A stretch of DNA of 64,000 bases from Thermosynechococcaceae cyanobacterium MS004 (GTDB taxonomy: Bacteria; Cyanobacteriota; Cyanobacteriia; Thermosynechococcales; Thermosynechococcaceae), in the NCBI GenBank assembly GCA_022402525.1, contig JAKRSB010000126.1:1-64000 (forward strand), read 5' to 3'. The notes under the pieces were generated by a model. That model had not been told where the DNA came from and searched no databases. It saw nothing but the letters and a program-made list of their open reading frames with translations. Made by a program: the position numbers and the translations under genes. Each line of letters opens with the position of its first letter. Position 1 is the stretch's first letter. Shown piece after piece: positions 36,725-45,940 of the stretch.

Positions 36725-38209
36725 TTACCCTAGAGTGCTGGATTCCAAAGCCTCTGGATGACACAGCCTCAGCCCGCCATCCTCTCCCCCTGTGATCAAT
36801 GTTTTGCCATCGGGCGCGAAGGTGACGGGGTTACAGCCTTCTAGAGTTTGAAGCAGACTGCCCGTGGGCAGATGCCAGAGCTTGACCGTGCGATCGCTAC
36901 TGGCGCTGGCGATGAGCAGGTTATCGGGGCTGATGGCTACCGAAATCATGCCCTTGGAGTGCGCTGCTTTTACATAGAGTGCCAGACCCGTCTCTAAGTT
37001 CCAGACCATCAGCGTGCCGTGGGTACAGCCACTGACCAGTCGCGTCCCATCTTGACTAAGGGCGAGGGTATAAATCCAGCCCGGATGGCCGCTCAGCGTT
37101 TGGTATTTGTGCCCTGTCCCTAGATGCCATAATCCAATAGTTTTATCGCTACTGCCGCTGAATAGGATATTGCCGTCGGCATTGAGCGCGATCGCCGTGA
37201 CCGCCTCAGAATGTCCGTGCAGCGTCCTCAGCAGTCGACCTGTCTTAACATCCCAGAGCTTGATGGTTCGGTCTGCCCCAGCGCTGATGAGCTGCTGTCC
37301 TGAAGGAGTAAAGCGCACTGCATAAACTGGCCCTAGGTGGCTGGCCTTGATACGCGGTTCTAGGAAGGTGCGAAGCAAGCGCTTTGTCTCTAGATTCCAG
37401 GCCGTTATTTTTTGGTCAAAGCAGCCGCTCGCAATAAATTTGCTGTCGGGGCTGATGGCAAGGGAGGTAACATCCTGGGACTGCCCCAGAAATGAAAATT
37501 CATGACGATGGGTTTTTAAATTCCAAAGATTCACAATCCGGTCAGTGCCGCCGCTTGCCAGCCACGCCCCATCGCCACTAAAAGCGATCGCCTGGACTAA
37601 GCCTTGATGCCTCCTCAGAATTTGAACACAGCGCCATTGGGGGAGTTTGATGTCCAAAGATAGGCGTTCTTCCAGGGGTAACGGCTGGATGCTTGTCCAT
37701 TCCACTTCAAGCGGTGGTGTTAAAGTCTGAGCGGGATCTGGCGGACTGGGGGGTAAGGAGGCGATCGATTCTGCTGGGTTAGGTATTGGCTCAAGGGGTA
37801 AGTCTTGATTGGGCTGATCCTGATTGGGCAAGCCTTGATTGAGCTGATCCTGATTGGGTAGAGCTGGTGAATTCCCCCTTGGCGGCTGAAAGTTTTTCGG
37901 GAAGAGGGTGGTTTGATTAAAACTAGCTCCCCTAAGATTTACATCTGCCAGATTGGCACCCTCTAAATTGGCTCCTGTTAAGTTGGCCTCACTCAAATCC
38001 GCTCGGCTCAAATCTGCAAAGGCTAAGTTAGTCCCGCTTAAGTCAACCCGATGCAAGATGGCACCGCTCAGGACAGCACCCTGTAGATTGCATCCTCTCA
38101 GCGCGGCATCCGAGAGTATAGCCCAGGTTAAGTTGATGCCCGCTAGGTCAAGGTCATGAAACGCCCGCTGCCCGCTTTGATACTGCTGAAGCAGCTCCTT
38201 TCCGTTCAT
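36725..38209 (-). CDS. Pentapeptide-repeat and WD40-repeat protein
   Basis: 494 residues. The N-terminus (20-112) is a pentapeptide repeat run (ADLSRADLSEANLTGANLEGANL). A Pro/Asn/Gln linker (115-175) contains near-identical Leu-Pro-Asn-Gln-Asp-Gln repeats. Seven WD40 repeats (about 200-490; LASGGTDRIVNLWNL, LISAGADRTIKLWDV, LIASASSDRTVKLWHL) complete a propeller. Such fusions are common in cyanobacteria and are thought to be scaffolds. No catalytic part is seen. The lipoprotein gene follows 72 bases later on the same strand. Confidence 0.88.
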   Translation of the reverse strand: MNGKELLQQYQSGQRAFHDLDLAGINLTWAILSDAALRGCNLQGAVLSGAILHRVDLSGTNLAFADLSRADLSEANLTGANLEGANLADVNLRGASFNQTTLFPKNFQPPRGNSPALPNQDQLNQGLPNQDQPNQDLPLEPIPNPAESIASLPPSPPDPAQTLTPPLEVEWTSIQPLPLEERLSLDIKLPQWRCVQILRRHQGLVQAIAFSGDGAWLASGGTDRIVNLWNLKTHRHEFSFLGQSQDVTSLAISPDSKFIASGCFDQKITAWNLETKRLLRTFLEPRIKASHLGPVYAVRFTPSGQQLISAGADRTIKLWDVKTGRLLRTLHGHSEAVTAIALNADGNILFSGSSDKTIGLWHLGTGHKYQTLSGHPGWIYTLALSQDGTRLVSGCTHGTLMVWNLETGLALYVKAAHSKGMISVAISPDNLLIASASSDRTVKLWHLPTGSLLQTLEGCNPVTFAPDGKTLITGGEDGGLRLCHPEALESSTLG

Positions 38210-38266
38210 ATCCTTCGCCTATTCTCACAGCAGGTTATTTCACAGCAGACTATCAAAAAGCCGAGC

Positions 38267-38833
38267 TTATCCAGCCGGATTCATTTTGAGCCAGCCAAAG
38301 AGTTGCTCACAGGTGAGTTCTAGGGGAATGGGGTCTAGCACCGGAAGGCGATCGCTCCCCTCAAAAAAAGTGGGGAGCTGGTTGGGGACGAAGACCAGGG
38401 TTGAGCGATCGTGAGGGTCTACCATCCACCCCAGTTTTGTTCCGTGCTGGAGACTGTAGAGAATTTTTTGCGTCACCCGATTAGCGCTTTGATCTGGTGA
38501 GAGAATTTCGATGATCCAATCAGGGGGCAGGAGAAAATCATCAGGAACTTCACCGTCCGCATCAAAGGGAATACGCGCCCATTCAAACACAGCAATATCC
38601 GGCACGATGGAGCGATCGCCAAAGCTGCATCTCAGCTCAGGCAAAGCATAGGCAAGTTTTGCATTGCCAACCACCTGATTAATGGCAAGAGAGAGACTGA
38701 GCTTTAGGTGACTATGTTTTCCCTTGGGCACGGGTTTTTGAAGGATTTCTCCATCAATATACTCACTCGCAGGTTCGGTTTCGGGGCGCTCCAGAAACTC
38801 TGCGAGGGTGAGTGAGGCTTTGGCGAGAGTCAT
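38267..38833 (-). CDS. Uma2-family (DUF820) putative nuclease
   Basis: 188 residues. The PD-(D/E)xK-like core is recognisable: EPASEYIDGEILQKPVPKG near the N-terminus, then RSIVPDIAVFEW (Asp), DWIIEILSPDQSANRV (Glu), KILYSLQHGTKLGWMVDP. Families of this type are greatly expanded in cyanobacteria, and their targets are unknown. It is 57 bases upstream of the WD40 gene on the same strand. A second, more distant member is at 62147. Confidence 0.8.
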   Translation of the reverse strand: MTLAKASLTLAEFLERPETEPASEYIDGEILQKPVPKGKHSHLKLSLSLAINQVVGNAKLAYALPELRCSFGDRSIVPDIAVFEWARIPFDADGEVPDDFLLPPDWIIEILSPDQSANRVTQKILYSLQHGTKLGWMVDPHDRSTLVFVPNQLPTFFEGSDRLPVLDPIPLELTCEQLFGWLKMNPAG

Positions 38834-39007
38834 TGCACTTTTTCACAACGCTGGCTTTAGTCTATCAAGGGAGGGAAGGGTTCTGGGGCGGCTCATCTCA
38901 ATCGTTCAATCTATGGCCATCTTCCCTGACCCCGCCCCATCATGGGCACAGCGACTGGACAACAAGTCGAGGGTATTATTTTATTCGAGGGTATTGTTTT
39001 GTTCTAA

Positions 39008-39083
39008 AGACTTAGCAGTGACTGAAGATGGCGGCTTTTCATCCTCAGGATGCGACGGGCAAAATCGCGATCGCGCTTAGAAG
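39008..39083 (-). pseudogene. Fragment duplicated from the 3' end of the polyferredoxin/cNMP gene
   Basis: The minus strand reads KRDRDFARRILRMKSRHLQ before a stop, close to the last residues of the large protein at 41486-44440 (RDRDFARRVLEMESRRLQ). At the DNA level 39022-39076 and 41504-41558 agree at 48 of 55 bases. Nothing of the rest of the gene is present. It marks a duplication or rearrangement that now brackets sbtA-sbtB. Confidence 0.75.
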
Positions 39084-39107
39084 CGTTAAGCGGGAACGGA
39101 AAGTTTG

Positions 39108-39339
39108 AGAGGCTGTTTGAAAAGTTTTAGGTAGCATCAGCAAACTTGCGAATCATGAGTCGAACCATGGCAAGGAAAACAAACGCTTCAGCAGTTTTGA
39201 GTAAACCCTCATCATCTTTGCTGAGACGACGAGCCCAAAGCAACCATCCAAAGGTTTTCCTTACAATCCATCGCTTTGAAACTCGATCCAGCTAAATTAT
39301 CTGAGCGCTTGACTCTTCTTGACTTTTCAAACAGCCTCT
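39108..39339 (-). mobile_element. 232-bp internally deleted IS5-like element
   Basis: Perfect 18-base terminal inverted repeats AGAGGCTGTTTGAAAAGT (39108-39125) and its complement (39322-39339) enclose the last 49 codons of an IS5-family transposase on the minus strand (RWIVRKTFGWLLWARRLSKD to AMVRLMIRKFADAT, stop at 39127-39129). The N-terminal part is deleted, so it cannot move alone. With both ends intact it could be moved in trans like a MITE. No clear target duplication is visible. Confidence 0.88.
39127..39273 (-). pseudogene. C-terminal remnant of an IS5-family transposase
   Basis: About 49 codons in one open frame, carrying the C-terminal W-V/I-V-x-R-T-F-G-W-L and Arg-Arg-Leu-Ser-Lys-Asp motifs of the IS5 group. 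It lacks the catalytic DDE residues except the region around the last Glu. It lies inside the 232-bp element. Confidence 0.8.
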
Positions 39340-39368
39340 ACCAGATTTTAGATTTTCGCCGTCTTGGT

Positions 39369-40887
<1,519 letters not shown>

Positions 40888-41170
40888 GTATTCCTCCTTG
40901 TATTCCCTCTCATGAGGGGTATTGAAAGTGAACTAAATGAGCTGAATGAACTTCAAAAAATCACTAAAGAGTGTCGTGGATTGTGGAATCAAGACATTCC
41001 CAGAAAAGAATTTTTCAGGACGATCACCGATCTAGTTTAGATTTTGAAAAATTCAAATTATTTGATTCTTTAACAATACTCTAAGCGAATAGCAATATGT
41101 CATTGAGAGAAGAAGAAGATATGAATGATTAGCATAGGAAAATTCTTATGATTTCTAAATGACTTAATCT

Positions 41171-41197
41171 GTCAATCCAGTGGTAGGACTGATTGAC
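41171..41197. promoter_or_regulatory. Inverted repeat GTCAATC-N13-GATTGAC upstream of sbtA
   Basis: Perfect 7-base arms at 41171-41177 and 41191-41197, about 285 bases before the sbtA start in a 598-base spacer. The arms resemble the TCAAT/ATTGA half-sites reported for the low-carbon LysR regulator NdhR (CcmR), but the spacing differs. The rest of the spacer is AT-rich and shows no gene apart from the repeat array at 41367-41451. Confidence 0.4.
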
Positions 41198-41366
41198 TGA
41201 CAAAACTTTTCACTTGGCGATTGAAACCGCAGCTACAAGAACGAAATCCACGCAGGCGGACTGCTGAAACCCTTGATGCATTTAGTCTGCCTACGCAGAC
41301 TTTGTTTTTGCGGGCCCGTTGGCATAGCCTGTCCACAGGACTTATTCATTCGCTGACTCCAGTAAC

Positions 41367-41451
41367 TTATTGCCATAGAATTATCATCAAAAAATTATCA
41401 TCAAAAAATTATCGCCACAGAATTATTGCCACAGAATTGTTGCCAGCAGAA
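41367..41451. repeat. 14-bp imperfect tandem repeat, 6 copies
   Basis: Units TTATTGCCATAGAA, TTATCATCAAAAAA (twice, identical), TTATCGCCACAGAA, TTATTGCCACAGAA and a 15-base TTGTTGCCAGCAGAA follow each other. The array ends 34 bases beyond the stop codon of the minus-strand polyferredoxin/cNMP gene. Confidence 0.85.
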
Positions 41452-41485
41452 TTGCCGTCCATCAACGTTGCTATGATGGCCTCGA

Positions 41486-44440
41486 TTATCGGTGAAGAAT
41501 CTGCTGAAGACGACGGCTTTCCATTTCCAGGACGCGACGGGCAAAATCGCGATCGCGCGCTAATAGATCATCAAAGGCATCAACAGGAATCGCTAAAATG
41601 CGCGTGGGTTGAGCCGTTGCCACAATCGTGCTGGTCTGCTGAGCGTGGGAGAGTACCTCTAGCTCATCCAGTACCTGACCCGGCACCAAGTCTTGAACCA
41701 AGCTTTGATCCAAGTCTTGATCCAAGTCTTGATCCAAGTCTTGAGTTGTCATGCTGGGGTCAGCAGCCGTTGGGGTAATCTGAGTTTGGTCACTCTGAGT
41801 TTGGGTACTCTGAATGTGAGCACTCCCCTCCATGAGTAGCAGGAGTTCTCGGCAGGTATCACCTTCTTCTGTAATCAATTGCTGAGGCTGATAAACCTTT
41901 ACTGTGGCAAGATTCGCCAAGTCAATCAGTGTTTCACTGTGGATGCCGCCAAAAAAGTCACTGTTCGATAGGTAGACTAACTTTTCTAGGGTCGTAAAGG
42001 GCGCTAGACCCTCAGTTGCTTGAGTGGCTGGGTCGAGAATGGTTTTGGCAATCTCCTGCACTAGCGGATTAGGTTTGGGTTTTGCGGCAAGCTTCTGTTT
42101 TGCTCGCTCTTGACCTCGGTTTGGATCAAGCCTGTACAGCATAAAGAGGCTAACGCCTTGAATGAGCGGGTTAGGTTCAAAGGCTAGGGCATCCAACTGA
42201 GTGGCAATCTCACCCAAGGACAATGTCAGAGAGCAGGCGGCAGGAATTTCGGCAGGCTGGGTTAAGAGGTTCAGGAGGTCTGGGTGAAGCCGCTGGTGCC
42301 AGCTTGAGGGGCTGGCCCGTCGCTGGGCACTTTCTGCCAAGATGTCTTGCAAAACGCCTGGAGAGAGTTGCTCAAGGGCACGGGTGATAGAAAGTGCAGG
42401 TGACTCAGTATCATCGGTGGGCGCGGGTTCTTTGCTCAGATGCTCAATGATTTCGAGTAGCCCTGTCACGAGTAGCTGCTGTTTATTCAGAACGGTGGTT
42501 CGGAGCAGCGCCAACAGATCTCCTTGATTTTGGAGCAAAGGCTGATTGAGGGCATGGTAGCGCTGAATCAGATTCTCTAATTGGTGCAGCAATACCTCAG
42601 CACGATGAACGATAACGGCAGTCGGGTTCAGGTTATCTAAGATTTCTTGTTCTTCCCGCTGGGTAATGGAATATTCTCGCCGGAGTAGGGTTAGGGTTTC
42701 GGACTCCTGAACAACAGAGGTTTCCGTGGGATTGCTAGAGTTTATTTCCTGTTGCTGAAGCATCAGCATTCGCTCTAAGGCTTTACGGTAGCCCGTCAGA
42801 CGCACTAGGTTTTCCCGCGAACGCTGCCGATTGGGATCTAATAAGTCTGGGTCTTCTACCCCCAGTTGTTCGAGGACTTTTCGGTGTTCATCTTCGCTAA
42901 TGTCTAGCTCTGAGCGCATTTGCTGCAAGACTTCTAGACTACTGGCGGTGTTGACATAGCCTTCTTCCAAGGCCTCTCGCAATACGCCTTTGTAGGCTTC
43001 GTGGCGTTTTTCTTGGGTAAATCCCGGCAGTACCTTGGCTAAGACATAGACTTCATCGGTGGTCAGGTTTTCGAGCGATCGCCCTTCTACAAACTGCGCC
43101 ACATTCAGCGCAAGGCGACTCAGTTGTCGCCGGAGACGACTGGCTAATCCTTCACGGGCGTAGCGGTCTGGATTCCGTTGCCAGGTGCGGTATAGCCAAA
43201 GGGTGCTCAGTCCCACAATCAGACCTTCGTAAAAAAATTGCAGCGATAGCGGCATTAAAAGAATTAGGGGCCGCCCTGCAAAAATGAAAAAGAAGTTAAA
43301 CACACCAAACGTGCAAACGGTAAAAATCCGGTGCTGGATCATGACGGGTGTGATGACGACCTGCGTGCGATTCAGGGTGGTCAAAATCTTGGACTCTATG
43401 CCTTGCCCCAGGAGGTAGCCCGTGACGCTAAATAACCCCAACGTGAGGGGCACAGCCACAACTTTAGGCACGGGAATTGGCGTATTGAAGAGGTATAGGC
43501 CGGGATTGAGGAGAGACTCTCGCAGGTTTTCTTGGTGGGCCCATGCTCCAGAAAAATAGTAGTCCCAACTGCCTGCATAGAGGTAGTAGTAGCAAAAGTA
43601 GCCCACGACTAGACCCACATAGCCGTAGTACAGCACCTTTTGATTGGCTTCGGTGACGCTATTCCAGTAGACTCGCTCGGCATCAATATCAATGCAGGGG
43701 TTTTGGCAAGCCACACAGGCGCTTTGCTCTTTACCCTCATCTGTAACCGTCCGACACATGGACTGGGTAATTTGCTGATCGCCAATGTGGGCTTTACTCC
43801 CAAGGAGAGCGTTGGGTTCACTATAAATGCTCTGGACTGGAGCCATGGGGCAAAAGTATTGGCACCAGGATTTACCGCCGTAGAGATAGCCCACGGCGAT
43901 CGCTCCTGCAATCGTGAGGCCAAACCAAGCGGCCAGCGCCAAGCGGTCAGCGTTAATCAACAATATACGGGCGCATAATCCCAAGTACAGCAGCCCAAAC
44001 TGAAGGTATTGGTAGTTCCGCCCTAGCCAAGAACCTGGTTTGACCTTCACCAATTCATAGCGCACCTTTCCTGTTGTAGAATTCTGACGCTTAACTTGAC
44101 GCTGCCAGCCTAGCGCGCGCGGAATTTGTGAGAGAAACGATAGCGGACAAATTCGCCGCCATAGCTCATGGCCAAAAATCAGCAAAATAAAAATTGAACT
44201 GGGCACCACGATGCCCCAAAAGATCGTAGTTCCCAGGGTATAGGGCTGCTCTTTTAGACAAACCCCCTGCACTTTGACACAAAGGCTAGGGTCAATGCGC
44301 AGCGGACTCCAGGTATTTTCTGGTTCGGTGAGACTAGGCGAAAAGGGGTCGTAAAAAAGTGAAGCAATCAGAAGCAGCCAGCCGCTGGTCAATACCCAGC
44401 GAGCAAGATGCATCTGTCGTTCTGGAATTTGGCCGAACAT
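41486..44440 (-). CDS. Membrane polyferredoxin fused to a cyclic-nucleotide-binding domain
   Basis: 984 residues. The N-terminal 420 form a multi-span membrane domain with cysteines like NapH/CcoG/NosR-type 4Fe-4S proteins: ICPLSF (Cys98), SWCQYFCPMAPVQ (Cys193, Cys197), Cys229 and CVACQNPC (Cys242, 245, 249). A long soluble helical region (about 430-830) includes a part resembling a tellurite-resistance-like or scaffold bundle; I do not recognise it. The C-terminus (about 835-975) is a cNMP-binding barrel (ITEEGDTCRELLLLMEGSAHI to VDELEVLSH-like). It is interrupted by a Gln/Thr/Asp-rich insert with repeated Asp-Leu-Asp-Gln units. This suggests a redox protein gated by cAMP or cGMP; function unproven. 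Confidence 0.8.
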   Translation of the reverse strand: MFGQIPERQMHLARWVLTSGWLLLIASLFYDPFSPSLTEPENTWSPLRIDPSLCVKVQGVCLKEQPYTLGTTIFWGIVVPSSIFILLIFGHELWRRICPLSFLSQIPRALGWQRQVKRQNSTTGKVRYELVKVKPGSWLGRNYQYLQFGLLYLGLCARILLINADRLALAAWFGLTIAGAIAVGYLYGGKSWCQYFCPMAPVQSIYSEPNALLGSKAHIGDQQITQSMCRTVTDEGKEQSACVACQNPCIDIDAERVYWNSVTEANQKVLYYGYVGLVVGYFCYYYLYAGSWDYYFSGAWAHQENLRESLLNPGLYLFNTPIPVPKVVAVPLTLGLFSVTGYLLGQGIESKILTTLNRTQVVITPVMIQHRIFTVCTFGVFNFFFIFAGRPLILLMPLSLQFFYEGLIVGLSTLWLYRTWQRNPDRYAREGLASRLRRQLSRLALNVAQFVEGRSLENLTTDEVYVLAKVLPGFTQEKRHEAYKGVLREALEEGYVNTASSLEVLQQMRSELDISEDEHRKVLEQLGVEDPDLLDPNRQRSRENLVRLTGYRKALERMLMLQQQEINSSNPTETSVVQESETLTLLRREYSITQREEQEILDNLNPTAVIVHRAEVLLHQLENLIQRYHALNQPLLQNQGDLLALLRTTVLNKQQLLVTGLLEIIEHLSKEPAPTDDTESPALSITRALEQLSPGVLQDILAESAQRRASPSSWHQRLHPDLLNLLTQPAEIPAACSLTLSLGEIATQLDALAFEPNPLIQGVSLFMLYRLDPNRGQERAKQKLAAKPKPNPLVQEIAKTILDPATQATEGLAPFTTLEKLVYLSNSDFFGGIHSETLIDLANLATVKVYQPQQLITEEGDTCRELLLLMEGSAHIQSTQTQSDQTQITPTAADPSMTTQDLDQDLDQDLDQSLVQDLVPGQVLDELEVLSHAQQTSTIVATAQPTRILAIPVDAFDDLLARDRDFARRVLEMESRRLQQILHR

Positions 44441-44504
44441 AGGCTTCTGATATGGGGTTGGACGTTAATCACTGTATTTATTAGCCCACAATTTGACCGA
44501 TACG

Positions 44505-44880
44505 TTAGCCCACATCGTCATGGGCAAAACGGTTGTACAGAAAGTCGAGGGCATCGTTGCGGAGTTTGTAGTATTGCGGGTCTTCCATAATCCGAGCGCG
44601 ATCGCGGGGTCGAGCAAAAGGAATGGTCATAATCTCGCCCACCTTGGCGGCGGGGCCATTGGTCATCATCACCAGGCGATCGGCGAGAAACAATGCCTCA
44701 TCGATATCGTGGGCGATCATTCAGTACCTTACAGTGATGGTCGTTCCAGATTTTGAGCAGCTCTTCCTGCAGATCCTCTTTGGTGATGGCATCCAGCGCG
44801 CCAAAGGGTTTGTCCAAAATCAGGACTTCAGGACGGATGGCTAGGGCACGGGCGATCGCCAGAGACTGACTGGCAATAGG
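44505..44880 (-). pseudogene. Degraded NrtD/CmpD-type ABC transporter ATPase
   Basis: The minus strand shows QSLAIARALAIRPEVLILDKPFG then, after one extra base near 44728-44731, the frame shifts to MIAHDIDEALFLADRLVMM and the family's end NRFAHDDVG. Walker A and the signature loop are missing, and the Walker B glutamate is replaced by Lys (LDKP for LDEP). It matches the C-terminal 120 residues of nitrate (NrtD) or bicarbonate (CmpD) importer ATPases; these two cannot be told apart here. It is clearly non-functional. Confidence 0.85.
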
Positions 44881-44916
44881 TGGATGGCAATAGGTGGATG
44901 AGCGAAGGCTTAGGTC

Positions 44917-45018
44917 TTAAAGGTCAGACTCCAGAGATCGGCCTTGTCTGAGCACAAAAGAAAAAATCAAAAGTCCGAAGTAGCCTGTAATCACGATGGG
45001 CAACACAAGTTCAAACAT
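44917..45018 (-). CDS. Putative 33-residue single-span membrane protein
   Basis: An ATG at 45018 opens a 33-codon frame with a short acidic N-terminus, one hydrophobic helix (LVLPIVITGYFGLLIFSFVL) and a polar, charged tail (RQGRSLESDL). AAGAG lies about nine bases upstream of the start. The layout is that of low-mass subunits of photosystems, cytochrome b6f or NDH-1, but I cannot name the family with certainty. Neighbours are the ABC ATPase remnant and a spacer of about 430 bases with no other gene seen. Confidence 0.5.
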   Translation of the reverse strand: MFELVLPIVITGYFGLLIFSFVLRQGRSLESDL

Positions 45019-45452
45019 GGGGAAACTCTTTTAGTAAGGGGGAAGGGTTAGTTCAAAGGCTCGTACTTAGTGACATTGATGTTTTCAAGAAAAATCTCAA
45101 TAAACATTGATTTCAAGAATCTATCTGAACTTAGCCAACGAAACCTGTCTTGACTCTATTATGCTCAAAGTCCCTTTTCTGAGTCGCTTTAGGCAATTGA
45201 GCTTTAAATACTGAATTGATAGTATCTTGTAATTTAGATAGATAAAAGCCTAATTTTTTAATCTATTTAATAGATATCTTCTATTAAAAATAAAATTTCC
45301 TACAGCCACTCAGTCGTTTGAGGTTCGGATGAACAGGTCACAAGCGATAACGCTGCGAGCCGCTGTTTCGGGGTATGGTGTATGGGTTTCCATGACGATG
45401 GGCTGGCAGTCCGTTAAGCTTGGGTCGTAAGCGGGGAGGGAGGAATAAGCGA

Positions 45453-45860
45453 ATGAGCGCAGCACAAGCAGCAGGAGCTCCTGTGAACATCTTGAATGTG
45501 TTGAAGGCTGATTATGCTCAGTTTCCCCGGAACCAGACCTATGCTTTGTATGACCCTCAGGTGTACTTTAAAGACCCCTGGATTTCGTTTCGCGGGGTAA
45601 CGCAGTACCGATGGATGATTGGTTTTATTGAGCGCTCGTTTCTAGATGTGCGGATGGAGCTGCACGATATTCGACAGGTGGATGATCTTATTCAGTCAGA
45701 CTGGACGCTGTCTTGGATTGCGCCCCTGCCCTGGAAGCCTGCTCTAAGTATTTCGGGCCGAAGTGAGCTTACGCTCAATGCAGCGGGGCTGATTCAGTCT
45801 CATGTTGATTTCTGGAACTGTTCTCGATGGGATGTTGTGAAGCAGCTCTTTTCCCGATAG
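45453..45860 (+). CDS. DUF2358 family protein
   Basis: 135 residues from ATG 45453; GGGAGGGAGGAA just upstream decides this start over the frame opening at 45420. The core VLKADYAQFPRNQTYALYDPQVYFKDP and FRGVTQYRWMIGFI is the DUF2358 pattern, shared by cyanobacteria and plant plastids and resembling an NTF2-like fold. Its function is unknown. It lies 80 bases before ald on the same strand. Confidence 0.82.
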   Translation: MSAAQAAGAPVNILNVLKADYAQFPRNQTYALYDPQVYFKDPWISFRGVTQYRWMIGFIERSFLDVRMELHDIRQVDDLIQSDWTLSWIAPLPWKPALSISGRSELTLNAAGLIQSHVDFWNCSRWDVVKQLFSR

Positions 45861-45940
45861 TTGCGCGCTACTCTACAATCGATGCAGAGTGAATGGATGC
45901 TGATGTCTCAGCAAACCCCAGAGGAGAAAGGGTAATAAGC

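Noticed and set aside
41221-41778. 185-codon plus-strand frame
   Set aside because: It covers a 14-base spacer repeat and the reverse of the polyferredoxin/cNMP gene end; the Pro/Ser/Asp repeats are a mirror of the coding repeat.
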